Shown here: one piece after another, positions 44,712 through 53,771 of the stretch
Layout: each line of letters opens with the position of its first letter
Position numbering within the stretch: position 1 is the first letter of the stretch
Assembly: GCF_902168435.1 (NCBI RefSeq)
Contig: NZ_LR656172.1
Location: forward strand, 159,825-223,824
From: Bacillus marasmi
GTDB lineage: Bacteria > Bacillota > Bacilli > Bacillales > Cytobacillaceae
Direction: 5' to 3'
DNA length: 64,000 nt
Program-made: the position numbers and the translations under genes
The notes under the pieces: model-generated
Seen by the model: only the letters and a program-made list of their open reading frames with translations
Told to the model about the DNA's origin: nothing
Database searches by the model: none

Positions 44712-45440
44712 TTAACATGAAGCATTAGGGCAATAAGCGCATTTATCATTTCCGTCAATTTCGTAATAAAAGCAGCACGTAACTCGTTTATAGGATTGAA
44801 CGGATTCTGGGACCGTTTTTTCACCTAAGTACTTTTTGAAAGGTGAGCGCTTTTCAATTCCAATCCAAACCTCATCGCCTAAAAGAATAGACAGGTCATT
44901 TTCGACACTAGTCTGAATGCAACTTTCCTTTAATAATCCATCATACATCCATAATGTGTAGGCCCAAATGTTTTCCCACAATACTAGTTTCGATGTTTTT
45001 GTTTTTGTCGCAAGTGGATGGAGAAGGCTAGCAGCGAATTTATATAAAATCGTGCGAAAAGCTTCTTCAACATTAGCTTCTTCTACATTCAGCCAATCAT
45101 TTTTTCGAAATAAAAAGGTAGGCAGCCATTGTTTATCGTCTGGGTCATCGATAATGGAAATGTCTTGAATGTCACCTTGCCAGGCTAAACGATGCTTGCT
45201 GAGCATAAACAATTGAGCGGTGATAACGAAAGCGTATCTTCTAAATAACATCGAAACGGCGACTCGATCTCTGCCGTTGCCAATTCGATTCTTAGCATAA
45301 TGAAGCAAGGTCTCTAATGTATCATCAGCTGTATCAATATGGACTGTAGGGATTTTTTCATTTGATAGAGTAACAAGATATTTTGCTAGTTCTTTTTCTA
45401 TAGAAACGGGTAATTTATGCATGGATAACAACTCGCTCAT
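44712..45440 (-). CDS. FhuF-like ferric siderophore reductase
   Basis: 242 residues. The C-terminus has RVTCCFYYEIDGNDKCAYC, a C-C-x10-C-x2-C motif that binds the 2Fe-2S cluster in FhuF-type reductases. The N-terminal 200 residues are helical as in that family. It would release iron from imported ferric siderophores in the cytoplasm. A Fur-like box lies 65 bases upstream, in keeping with iron control. No siderophore transporter is nearby. Confidence 0.85.
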   Translation of the reverse strand: MSELLSMHKLPVSIEKELAKYLVTLSNEKIPTVHIDTADDTLETLLHYAKNRIGNGRDRVAVSMLFRRYAFVITAQLFMLSKHRLAWQGDIQDISIIDDPDDKQWLPTFLFRKNDWLNVEEANVEEAFRTILYKFAASLLHPLATKTKTSKLVLWENIWAYTLWMYDGLLKESCIQTSVENDLSILLGDEVWIGIEKRSPFKKYLGEKTVPESVQSYKRVTCCFYYEIDGNDKCAYCPNASC

Positions 45441-45504
45441 GTATCATTTTGTTTTCCCCTTTTGTATGTATCTATCAATTAAGGTGATAATACTTAAATT
45501 CTAA

Positions 45505-45519
45505 TGAAAATGATTATCA
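45505..45519. promoter_or_regulatory. Fur box
   Basis: TGAAAATGATTATCA matches the 7-1-7 Fur site TGATAATNATTATCA with one mismatch, upstream of the minus-strand FhuF-like gene. Confidence 0.75.
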
Positions 45520-45526
45520 GTGTCAA

Positions 45527-45556
45527 GGTGCCTGTCACCGCCCGAATTTTGTCGAA
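45527..45556 (+). repeat. Dispersed GGTGCCTGTCACC repeat
   Basis: One copy, GAATTTTGTCGAA type. Confidence 0.9.
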
Positions 45557-45739
45557 TTTTTATGTGGGTTAATTGTGTTTATTTTGTGAACTTTGTGTGA
45601 AAGTGATGTGTCGAAGGGGTCGTTCGGAGTAATAGTACAGGAAAAAAACGCAATTCTAATTTATTATATTAATATACTAGTGTTTTTGCAGAATAGTTGG
45701 AGAATTCTTCTGGTTCGTGGGTGATTGGGGGGGGAAGTA

Positions 45740-48259
45740 ATGTCTTACATGAGAATTTTAAGAAATATTTTTATTAATGATGGAATCGAAAAATGGGATC
45801 CCTTAGAGCAATCAGCCATTGTAATGGAAAAAGGTGGTCCGTTAATTGAAAATTTTGAGCGGAAATCCAAGTTAAATATTGAACAGATTCTTTCCATAAT
45901 GTTTAATGAAACTTTAATTTTGATTACCAACACCAAGGGCGTTATTACGTATGTGAACGAAAAATGCTGTGAAACTCTCGGGTACACATCTAACGAATTG
46001 TTGGGTAGTCATACAAGAATTTTTAATGCAGGCCAGCATTCAAGAGAGTTTTATCAAAGACTATGGAAAACACTGTTAAAGGGGAAAAGTTGGACTGGGG
46101 AGATGACCGCAAAGAGGAAAGATGGATCTTTTGGCTGGTATCATATGTCCATTTTCCCGCTGTTCGATGACGCGAAAAAACTGTATGGATTTTTAACATT
46201 AAGAACAGATATAACTGAACAAAAGAGTCAACAGAAGCATGTTCTCCTTCAGGATGCAATTACTGAAATGATATCCGATGAGTTATTCGGTTGTATTGAT
46301 GAAAATAATAATCTAGTTAGCATTAATACATCAATCAAAAAGGTATTTGGCTATAATACAAGTGATGTTATTGGAAAAAATGTAATTGATATACTCAAGG
46401 AAGAGAATGTATTAGACTATATGAATTGGTTTGAAAAGCTGAAAAGCAATCCCGGCAGTAAGGAAACTCTAGAGATTATCGTCAAAAATAAAAATGGTTC
46501 ATATAGCCCCTATGAAATTACCGCGAAAAATATGTTACACGATCCAATCATTAATGCCATAGTTTTTGTTAAAAGAAATATTACGAAGCAAAAAGACTTA
46601 AGTAATAGAATGGAAAGAATAGAGTACTTTGATTGGGTGACAGGCTTGCCAAATCGGAAATCCTTCGCTGAAATTTTAAGCAAAGAGCTGCGTTTGGCAA
46701 TGCGGGGCAATAAGGTATTTGCCATTGCTAAAATCGGAATTGATGATTTTAAATATGTGAATAATACTTTTGGATTTAATGCAGGTAATCAGCTGCTGGT
46801 TGATTTTTCAAAAAGTATTATGTCAGCTCTTAATCGAAAGGATTGTGAATTGTATAGAGCTAGCGGGGATGAATTCTTTATGATCATGCGAAATATCGAG
46901 GATCAAAAGGATATTCCTAAAAAACTAGCACTATTATATCAGCACCTTAATCGAAAGCCCTTTGAAATAAACGGAGCTGAGATTTATCTGTCAGCGAGTA
47001 TGGGCGTAAGTATTTTTCCAAGCTCAGGGGATAATGCCGATGCATTATTAAAAAATGCGGAGACAGCCTTATATGATGCGAAGAGTAAAGGGAAAAATCA
47101 ATATCAGATTTTTTCTCCTACGATGGATTTTAACAGCTACAAACAATTTACGTTAAGAAATGATTGCAAGAAGGCAGTGTTAAGAGATGAATTTCTCTTA
47201 CACTTTCAACCACGCTTTAATCCCATTACGGATGAAATGGTATCTGCCGAAGCGTTAATTCGTTGGAACCACAAAAAATTTGGGCTAGTGTCGCCTGGAG
47301 AATTTATTCATATGGCGGAAGAATCCGGTCTGATTATCCCAATTGGTGAATGGATTATCAAGAAGGTTTGTGAGCAGATTAAATTATGGGAGCATTCAAG
47401 CTTGCCGATTAAGAAGATTTCGATAAACTTATCTACCATACAGCTGCTCCAGCCCAATTTTGTCGATATGGTTGTTATGATTTTAAAAGACAAAAAGGTT
47501 GATTCACGGTGGGTCGAATTTGAGATTACAGAATCGGTGGTTATTAAAAATGAAAAACAAGTGCTAACCACATTGAATAAATTGCGGGGTATGGGCATCA
47601 CGATTGCTTTGGATGACTTTGGAACAGGTTATTCCTCGCTTCATTATTTAAAAAAGATTCCATGTGAGATTATTAAACTCGATAAATCGTTAGTCGATGA
47701 AATACATCAGGATCGTGATCATTATGAGATTATTGCCTCAACGATACAGCTATGTCATAAGCTTGGAAAATCAGTCGTTGCTGAAGGGGTTGAGACTACA
47801 GAACAGCTTTCGTTATTAAAGGCGTTAAGTTGTGATGAAATCCAAGGCTATTATTATAGTAAACCACTAGACGGTCATCATTTTAGAAAGTGGTTAACCA
47901 ACAGCAAATGGAAAAAGAAGGATGTAAAGGCAGGCGCGGTCAATTTTAATGTGAACAGAAGAAATTATGCCCGGGTTCAGTTGAATGCTCCGGTCTTAGC
48001 TGAGATGACGATTGTGAGTATTGGAAAGAGTCAATTAAAGCTCGGAAGCTCGCCAGTCTCTATTAATAATATTAGCCCGGTCGGTCTATGTTTTGACTCA
48101 TCGTTAAATTTACCTGTGAAAAGGGACATTATCCTTCAATTTAAAACGATTATCAATAAGGTAGAAGTCACCTTCAAGGGATACATTGTCTGGACCGAAG
48201 AACTATCCAGCAACTACAAACGCTACGGAGTAACCCTCCTCCAAAAAATAGAAATCTAA
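45740..48259 (+). CDS. PAS-PAS-GGDEF-EAL-PilZ cyclic di-GMP protein
   Basis: 839 residues, soluble. Two PAS domains (about 45-155 and 165-285; ITNTKGVITYVNEKCCETLG is typical) lead to a GGDEF domain with YRASGDEFFMI, an SGDEF variant that is active in some enzymes and inactive in others. The EAL domain (about 480-725) keeps AEALIRW, FEITESV, DDFGTGYSSLHYL and EGVETTEQL, so phosphodiesterase activity is expected. A PilZ domain ends the protein (about 735-835; NRRNYARVQLN). It can therefore sense a signal, break or make c-di-GMP and bind it. ATG 45740 follows GGGGGGAAG. A terminator follows, so it is probably a separate transcript from the lipoprotein gene. Confidence 0.93.
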   Translation: MSYMRILRNIFINDGIEKWDPLEQSAIVMEKGGPLIENFERKSKLNIEQILSIMFNETLILITNTKGVITYVNEKCCETLGYTSNELLGSHTRIFNAGQHSREFYQRLWKTLLKGKSWTGEMTAKRKDGSFGWYHMSIFPLFDDAKKLYGFLTLRTDITEQKSQQKHVLLQDAITEMISDELFGCIDENNNLVSINTSIKKVFGYNTSDVIGKNVIDILKEENVLDYMNWFEKLKSNPGSKETLEIIVKNKNGSYSPYEITAKNMLHDPIINAIVFVKRNITKQKDLSNRMERIEYFDWVTGLPNRKSFAEILSKELRLAMRGNKVFAIAKIGIDDFKYVNNTFGFNAGNQLLVDFSKSIMSALNRKDCELYRASGDEFFMIMRNIEDQKDIPKKLALLYQHLNRKPFEINGAEIYLSASMGVSIFPSSGDNADALLKNAETALYDAKSKGKNQYQIFSPTMDFNSYKQFTLRNDCKKAVLRDEFLLHFQPRFNPITDEMVSAEALIRWNHKKFGLVSPGEFIHMAEESGLIIPIGEWIIKKVCEQIKLWEHSSLPIKKISINLSTIQLLQPNFVDMVVMILKDKKVDSRWVEFEITESVVIKNEKQVLTTLNKLRGMGITIALDDFGTGYSSLHYLKKIPCEIIKLDKSLVDEIHQDRDHYEIIASTIQLCHKLGKSVVAEGVETTEQLSLLKALSCDEIQGYYYSKPLDGHHFRKWLTNSKWKKKDVKAGAVNFNVNRRNYARVQLNAPVLAEMTIVSIGKSQLKLGSSPVSINNISPVGLCFDSSLNLPVKRDIILQFKTIINKVEVTFKGYIVWTEELSSNYKRYGVTLLQKIEI

Positions 48260-48284
48260 GCCGCGCCACCAAGGTGCCCACCAA

Positions 48285-48314
48285 GGTGCCTGTCACCACC
48301 CGAATTTTGTCGAA
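48285..48314 (+). repeat. Dispersed GGTGCCTGTCACC repeat with a half copy before it
   Basis: Full copy preceded by GCGCCACC and a partial GGTGCC at 48273. Confidence 0.9.
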
Positions 48315-48319
48315 TTTTC

Positions 48320-48355
48320 AAGCTCGTTTCCAGCATTGTGGAAGCGGGCTTTTTG
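48320..48355 (+). terminator. Terminator after the PAS-GGDEF-EAL-PilZ gene
   Basis: AAGC-CG-TTTCC pairs with GGAA-GCGGGCTT, followed by TTTTT. Confidence 0.7.
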
Positions 48356-48375
48356 TTGTGATTAATAGATTTGTA

Positions 48376-48680
48376 AAAAAAGGTCAGACATCTGTCTGAA
48401 ATTTTAACAATTCCCTATCATTTCCTTTGGATATATTAATGCTTGAATCTGGATATTCAACTCGATGTGATTTAAGTCGCTCGAAAACCGCAGAAAATCT
48501 ACTGTCTAGTGTAATATGGAGCTAGTCTTTCTGTTGAAATGTAATTTATCTTGATTCGACAACAAAATGTAATATGTTGTAAAATAAGGCGTGGTTTCAA
48601 AGTGGAAGATATGGGGATTATTGTATATTCGGTCAGGTAACTCACTTCAATCTTAAAAGCTATTAATATTGCGCGGGATA
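48376..48680 (+). promoter_or_regulatory. Leader region, copy 1 of a duplicated 300-bp control sequence
   Basis: Colinear with 51268-51570. Shared blocks, in order: AGGTCAGACATCTGTC (48381), an Fnr-like TGTGA-N6-TCgC (48466), AAAACCGC (48484), ACTGTC-AGTGT (48500), TTCGACAA followed by AAAATGTAATATGTTGT and AAAATAAG (48554), and TATTAATATTGC (48661). TCGACA at 48556 and TAAAAT at 48580, 18 apart, are a candidate promoter, and ACAACA with TGTTGT is an inverted repeat across it. It precedes the lipoprotein gene. Confidence 0.6.
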
Positions 48681-48808
48681 AGATGCACCTGCATATTTTG
48701 AACAGCAAAGAACGATACTGTTATTACCTTCGGTCGTCCTGTTGGAAAAGAATATCAACCCGAGTATTTCCCTTTCGTTTTTTAGGAGTAATAAATATAA
48801 GGAGATAT

Positions 48809-49666
48809 ATGAAAATGCGTTTCTTAAAGTTTACAAGTTTATTAGTTTTATCGATCACATTAGTGCTAGTAGCAAGTGCTTGCTCGCAACAAACAGAACA
48901 ATCCGGTGGACAATCAAATGGCAAGCTTAATGATAATTACCAGGATGTAATCCTTCAATATCTAAAATCTAAATATAATGAAGAGTTCGGTGTTTCTACG
49001 ATGAGGAAAGAAGACGGATTTGATGGTAATGAAATAATTATTGCCGAATGCTACCCGAAAAAGTTCCAGGAAATAAAATTCGAGGTTAATTATGATAAAG
49101 AGTTTCTTAATGTCCACGATGAGAGTGAAGTTGATGAACTACTAGGGCAAGTGGATCAAAATAATAAAAGCTCATTAATAAAGTGGGAAGAAAATGTAGA
49201 ACCGTATTTAGAAGATACTTATGCAAATGTACTATTTCAAAATCAATACAGTAAGATGCTGTCAGAAAAAATCAGTCTTGAACAGGATTTTCTAGTGCAA
49301 ACGAAATTTGAAAATACGTACCATAATGCGAGCTTAAAGGAGAGTCGGGCGGATTTAGACAGCTATCTTAAATCGCTTGATATCAGCGTATATGCTTCTC
49401 ATTATGTGTTTGTAAAAGATGATGGCACTCCGCTTGAGGATCAATTACTACTCATTAATAAATTAGCTAAAGAAGTTTCGGATTCTAGAATAGGTACTCA
49501 ACAAATTTATATCTATTTCCTAAGTACATTTACCCCTACAGAGATAAAAGACAGCTATTTCGCAAACTATGAAGATCCATCAGGATATTACTCACGACTA
49601 GGAACCGTCACATCAAACGCACTAATCACAATAGAAGACGGAAAAGTAACAGACATAAATATCTAA
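48809..49666 (+). CDS. Lipoprotein of unknown function
   Basis: 285 residues. A lipoprotein signal peptide ends in LVLVASAC with the acylated cysteine near residue 24, then a Q/S/G-rich linker. The mature part is acidic and mixed alpha/beta; no family recognised. ATG 48809 follows AAGGAGA; the frame is open further upstream without a ribosome site. It is the first gene behind leader copy 1 and is followed by the FHA protein gene, so an outer-face role in the same system is likely. Confidence 0.75.
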   Translation: MKMRFLKFTSLLVLSITLVLVASACSQQTEQSGGQSNGKLNDNYQDVILQYLKSKYNEEFGVSTMRKEDGFDGNEIIIAECYPKKFQEIKFEVNYDKEFLNVHDESEVDELLGQVDQNNKSSLIKWEENVEPYLEDTYANVLFQNQYSKMLSEKISLEQDFLVQTKFENTYHNASLKESRADLDSYLKSLDISVYASHYVFVKDDGTPLEDQLLLINKLAKEVSDSRIGTQQIYIYFLSTFTPTEIKDSYFANYEDPSGYYSRLGTVTSNALITIEDGKVTDINI

Positions 49667-49707
49667 GGTGCCTCTAAGGTGCCTGTCACCACCCGAATTT
49701 TGTCGAA
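49667..49707 (+). repeat. Dispersed repeat with duplicated head
   Basis: CTAAGGTGCCT occurs twice in a row; the second continues as a full GGTGCCTGTCACC copy (49678-49707). It abuts the lipoprotein stop codon. Confidence 0.9.
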
Positions 49708-49928
49708 TGATAAAGAGGGATTTTAATGGCACATGGAAATCAGTAGCTCTATTTAATAAAATGTTAGATTCATATTGCATAAGTGAGCTGGAAAGTATTA
49801 TTGCTAACGGGATACATCAGGACTTTGAAGGGAATGGAAATGAAAAAGGGTGGCCGTAACCACTTTGGTTTGCCAAGAAGTGGTATGGGTCAGTCAATAG
49901 ATTACTATTTTAAAAGCGGGAGATAGAT

Positions 49929-51176
49929 ATGGGACGTACAACAGTGGAACAGAGTACAAACAGTTATATAGTCACAAATCGATTAGTTCAACCAGAGGCG
50001 ATTAATGAGCGCGAATTGAATTCGATTGCCGGAAAGCTTCTAGAAACTCTTATTCCAGTGAACACTGAAACGACGAAAAAGGGGATTATTTTAAAAAGCG
50101 CCATCGTCGATATGATACCATTGCAGGCTTATTTTAGCGGGATTGTTACTAAGAAAATGTTCCTGGATGTTGCCATACAGCTCATCGACATCGTTCAAGA
50201 ATGCAAAAAGAACTTAATGAATGAGAACAACTTAATGCTGGATTTTGATTATATTTTCCTTAATCCACGAACCAAAAAACTCAAATGTATTTTTTGGCCA
50301 ATTGTTGACAATCAAAACCCGCATATACCGTCAGAGTTTTTTAAGGATTTCCCTTTTCGGGTTATTTTTACAAAGCACGAAGACCATGGTTATGTTACGA
50401 ACTATTTGCAGTTTTTCCAAAACCAAGCACCTTTTTCAATTAATGGTTTTGAAAAATTAATCTTTGAACTCACGGGCAAGTCGATTGAGGATAAATCGTA
50501 TTTACCAACTGATTCAGTGAGATTGCATGGAAATAAGAATCAATCAAATAAGCTAGCTGGGGAAAAAGGGAACACCGGGGACATCGCCTATAACCTTTTT
50601 GGTCAGCAAAATCATGCAACTATGCCGGAAAAATCGAAATCGTCAGCGCCTTGTCCAAAATGCGGCGGTGTAAATGACGAAACCGCAAATTTCTGTGTGA
50701 GCTGTGGGTCACCTTTAATGGTGGGAAAAGAAAACGTGCAAGAACCTTTGGCAGCAGTGAAAATTGATCCTAGCCCTCAGACTAAAACGAAAACACAAAC
50801 ATTTAGTGAAACCACGGTGTTGGGTGCGGAGGGCTTCGATAATGGTACGACGGTGCTAGGGGCAGAAGCCTTGGAAGAACCAACCTTTCCTTATTTAATC
50901 AGAGAGAAAACTCAAGAAAAGATTCTTGTGGACAAGCCTTCTTTTCGGATTGGTAAGGAGCGGAGGTATTGTGATTATTTCGTTGCCGATAACAATGCGG
51001 TGAGTCGCAGTCATGCTGATATTCTCACAAAAGCAGGGCGCTACTATATTGTTGATAACAACTCGACCAACAAAACATATATCGATGGTCGGGTCGTTCC
51101 AGTCCAAAAAGAAGTAGAAATCTTCTCAGGCACCAAACTCAAACTCGCCAACGAAGAATTCGCCTTTTACATATAA
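49929..51176 (+). CDS. FHA-domain protein with DUF6382-like N-terminus and zinc ribbon
   Basis: 415 residues, no membrane helix. Residues 1-165 resemble the DUF6382 domain found in front of FHA domains in Firmicutes. A zinc ribbon, CPKCGG...CVSCG, is near 242-260. A linker holds SETTVLGAE and NGTTVLGAE, two T-x-V-L motifs. The FHA domain (about 325-412) has FRIGKERRYCDYFV, then NNAVSRSHADI and DNNSTNKTYIDG, with the R, S-R-x-H and N residues that read phosphothreonine. FHA domains prefer pT-x-x-L/I/V, which the linker itself and the membrane scaffold at 55.5 kb offer many times. GGGAG precedes the ATG. Confidence 0.88.
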   Translation: MGRTTVEQSTNSYIVTNRLVQPEAINERELNSIAGKLLETLIPVNTETTKKGIILKSAIVDMIPLQAYFSGIVTKKMFLDVAIQLIDIVQECKKNLMNENNLMLDFDYIFLNPRTKKLKCIFWPIVDNQNPHIPSEFFKDFPFRVIFTKHEDHGYVTNYLQFFQNQAPFSINGFEKLIFELTGKSIEDKSYLPTDSVRLHGNKNQSNKLAGEKGNTGDIAYNLFGQQNHATMPEKSKSSAPCPKCGGVNDETANFCVSCGSPLMVGKENVQEPLAAVKIDPSPQTKTKTQTFSETTVLGAEGFDNGTTVLGAEALEEPTFPYLIREKTQEKILVDKPSFRIGKERRYCDYFVADNNAVSRSHADILTKAGRYYIVDNNSTNKTYIDGRVVPVQKEVEIFSGTKLKLANEEFAFYI

Positions 51177-51240
51177 GGTGCCTGTCACCACCCGAAATTT
51201 GTCGATTTTTTTGCCCGTTTCTAATGGAGGAGCGGGTTTT
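51177..51240 (+). repeat. Dispersed repeat followed by a terminator-like hairpin
   Basis: GGTGCCTGTCACC copy (51177-51205) joined to the stop codon of the FHA gene, then CCCG...CGGG and TTTTTG, a weak terminator like the one at 48320. Confidence 0.75.
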
Positions 51241-51267
51241 TGTTTTTGTTGGTCATAATTATTGTGG

Positions 51268-51590
51268 GAAAAGAAAGGTCAGACATCTGTCCTAATTTCT
51301 AACAATTTTCTGACAATTAGGTTCGTGTGCCAAAATATTTAAATTCAGAAAAAATTTTAAGTGTGATATAAATCACTTAAAAACCGCGTCAAATCAACTG
51401 TCAAGTGTTAAATGTCGCTAAATTTCCTATAAAAATGTATTTTTACTCGATTCGACAATAAAATGTAATATGTTGTAAAATAAGACATAGTTTCTAAGTG
51501 AAAGTTTTGGGAATTATTGTATTTTACATAAAGTCTAAGCTGAAGTTAAATAATCTATTAATATTGCACAATAAAATATATACAAAACTA
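51268..51590 (+). promoter_or_regulatory. Leader region, copy 2 of the duplicated control sequence
   Basis: Paralogue of 48376-48680 with nearly constant spacing (offset about 2.9 kb). TGTGATATAAATCACT at 51362-51377 fits the Fnr site TGTGA-N6-TCACA with one mismatch, better than copy 1. The TCGACA/TAAAAT candidate promoter is kept. It leads into the hairpin array and the PP2C gene. Confidence 0.6.
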
Positions 51591-51686
51591 TAGTATGTTC
51601 CTAGATTAAGTAATCAAGTTACTAGGTCCGGTGGTGGCGGGAGTGTTCTATAAACCAAAACTCGGGTAGAAATACGTAGAAGTGTC

Positions 51687-52154
51687 TCATAGAGAGGTTC
51701 TATGAGACAAAACTCGGTTAGGAAATCGAAGAAGTGTCTCATAGAGAGGTTCTATGAGACAAAACTCGGTTAGGAAATCGAAGAAGTGTCTCATAGAGAG
51801 GTTCTATGAGACAAAACTCGGGTAGGAATTAGAAGAAGTGTCTCATAGAGAGGTTCTATGAGACAAAACTCGGTTAGGAATTAGAAGAAATGTCTCATAG
51901 AGAGGTTCTATGAGCCAAAACTCGGTTAGGAAATCGAAGAAGTGTCTCATAGAGAGGTTCTATGAGCCAAAACTCGGGTAGAAATTAGAAGAAGTGTCTC
52001 ATAGAGAGGTTCTATGAGCCAAAACTCGGTTAGGAAATCGAAGAAGTGTCTCATAGAGAGGTTCTATGAGCCAAAACTCGGGTAGAAATTAGAAGAAGTG
52101 TCTCATAGAGAGGTTCTATGAGCCAAAACTCGGGTAGAAATTAGGAGAAATGAA
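51687..52154 (+). repeat. 52-bp hairpin array, family A, nine units
   Basis: CTCATAGA starts at 51687, 51739, 51791, 51843, 51895, 51947, 51999, 52051 and 52103: nine units with an exact 52-bp period. Each has CTCATAGAGAGGTTCTATGAG in two arms (CTCATAGA and TCTATGAG), then ACAAAACTCGG or CCAAAACTCGG. A worn unit lies just before, at about 51645. No open frame runs through it. Confidence 0.97.
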
Positions 52155-52920
52155 CTCATAGAGGGTTCATGGGTTCAAAACCCCGGAGCGATGCAAGAGA
52201 AATGAACTCATAAAGGGTTCATGAGTTCAAAACACCGGAGCAATACAGGAGAAATGAACTCATAAAGGGTTCATGAGTTCAAAACACCGAAACAATTCAG
52301 GAGAAATGAACTCATAGAGGGTTCATGAGTTCAAAACCCCGGAGCGATGCAGGAGAAATGAACTCATAAAGGCTTCATGAGTTCAAAACCCCGGAGCAAT
52401 CCAGGAGAAATGAACTCATAGAGGGTTCATGAGTTCAAAACCCCGGAGCGATCCAAGAGAAATGAACTCATAGAGGGTTCATGAGTTCAAAACTCCGAAG
52501 CGATCGAAGAGAAATGAACTCATAGAGGGTTCATGAGTTCAAAACACCGAAACAATTCAGGAGAAATGAACTCATAGAGGGTTCATGAGTTCAAAACCCC
52601 GGAGCGATCCAAGAGAAATGAACTCATAGAGGGTTTATGAGTTCAAAACCCCGGAGCGATGCAGGAGAAATGAACTCATAAAGGTTTCATGAGTTCAAAA
52701 CCCCGGAGCAATCCAAGAGAAATGAACTCATAGAGGGTTCATGAGTTCAAAACCCCGGAGCGATCCAAGAGAAATGAACTCATAAAGGGTTCATGAGTTC
52801 AAAACACCGGAGCGATGCAAGAGAAATGAACTCATAGAGGGTTCATGAGTTCAAAACTCCAGAGCAATCCAGGAGAAATGAACTCATAAAGCGTCCAAGG
52901 GTTCAAAGACGAAAACTATA
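52155..52920 (+). repeat. 52-bp hairpin array, family B, fifteen units
   Basis: Fifteen units continue the same 52-bp period (one interval appears to be 51) from 52156 to 52883. Each has GAACTCAT, then AGAGGGTTC or AAAGGGTTC, then ATGAGTTC, followed by AAAACCCCGGAGC. Arms pair over 8 bp. The family differs from A in sequence but not in spacing or layout, and the last unit is worn. About 100 bases later the PP2C gene begins. Confidence 0.97.
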
Positions 52921-52988
52921 TTCGCAGAAACGGATGCGCATCGCAACTCAAATAACTGCACTATTTTTAACAAAGAAGGTTTTAAAAA

Positions 52989-53756
52989 ATGGAAGTATTA
53001 ACTGCAATTTGTACTGATGTTGGGATTAAGAAGGCGACAAATCAGGATAGTTTGTGTTTGAAGGTCGCCGAGACATCCATCGGAAAAGTCGTGCTCGCGA
53101 TTATCTGTGACGGGATGGGGGGACTTGCGAAGGGGGAGGTTGCCAGCGCTAGTGTTGTTAATGCCTTTTCGGATTGGTTTGAAAATGAGCTGCCATCTCA
53201 GCTCACGCATAATGATTTTGATGAGATTCAGTATCGCTGGGAGCGGATCATAAGAGAGCAAAATCAGCGGATTGCTGAGTATGGGCGGAACATCAGGATT
53301 CAACTTGGCACAACATTAACCGCGCTGCTGCTGATTGATACGAAATTTATGTTGATTGGTCATGTCGGTGACTCGAGGGTTTATCGGATTAACACCAAGC
53401 TCGAGGTCTTGACGGAGGACCAAACGGTGGTCGGCCGTGAAGTTAGACGAGGCGTGCTGACGCCGGAGCAAGCCAAGATTGACCCTAGACGGAATGTCCT
53501 TTTACAGTGCATCGGGGCGTCAAAACTAGTTGAGCCAGAGTTCATTCGCGGGACGCCTGAACGAGGTGATGTGTACATGCTTTGTTCGGATGGTTTTCGC
53601 CACATGATTAGCGAGGACGAGATTTATCAGGCATTTTCCCCGCAAGGATTGATGGATGAAGCTGTTATGAAAAATAAAGCAGTAGAACTGGTGGAACTAA
53701 ATAAGCAACGACAAGAACTGGATAATATTTCGGTTATGCTTATCAAAATTCTGTAA
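52989..53756 (+). CDS. PP2C-type protein phosphatase
   Basis: 255 residues. Metal-binding residues are in CDGMGGLAKGE (near 38-48), GHVGDSRVY (near 122), LCSDGFRHMI (near 198) and DNISVML at the end, as in PrpC/Stp. It removes phosphate from Ser/Thr in the cytoplasm and should oppose the kinase encoded 15 bases downstream. AAGAAGG precedes the ATG. Confidence 0.93.
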   Translation: MEVLTAICTDVGIKKATNQDSLCLKVAETSIGKVVLAIICDGMGGLAKGEVASASVVNAFSDWFENELPSQLTHNDFDEIQYRWERIIREQNQRIAEYGRNIRIQLGTTLTALLLIDTKFMLIGHVGDSRVYRINTKLEVLTEDQTVVGREVRRGVLTPEQAKIDPRRNVLLQCIGASKLVEPEFIRGTPERGDVYMLCSDGFRHMISEDEIYQAFSPQGLMDEAVMKNKAVELVELNKQRQELDNISVMLIKIL

Positions 53757-53771
53757 GGACGGGGATTAAGT

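Noticed and set aside
48553-48590. TTCGACAA strings as reverse copies of the GGTGCC repeat tail
   Set aside because: Only the TTCGACAA part matches; the GGTGCCTGTCACC head is absent, and the block belongs to the duplicated leader.
49707-49859. 50-residue ORF between the lipoprotein and FHA genes
   Set aside because: It starts at the edge of a dispersed repeat with no ribosome site and has no recognisable features.
51687-52920. CRISPR array
   Set aside because: The whole 52-bp unit is repeated with no unique spacers, and no cas genes are nearby.
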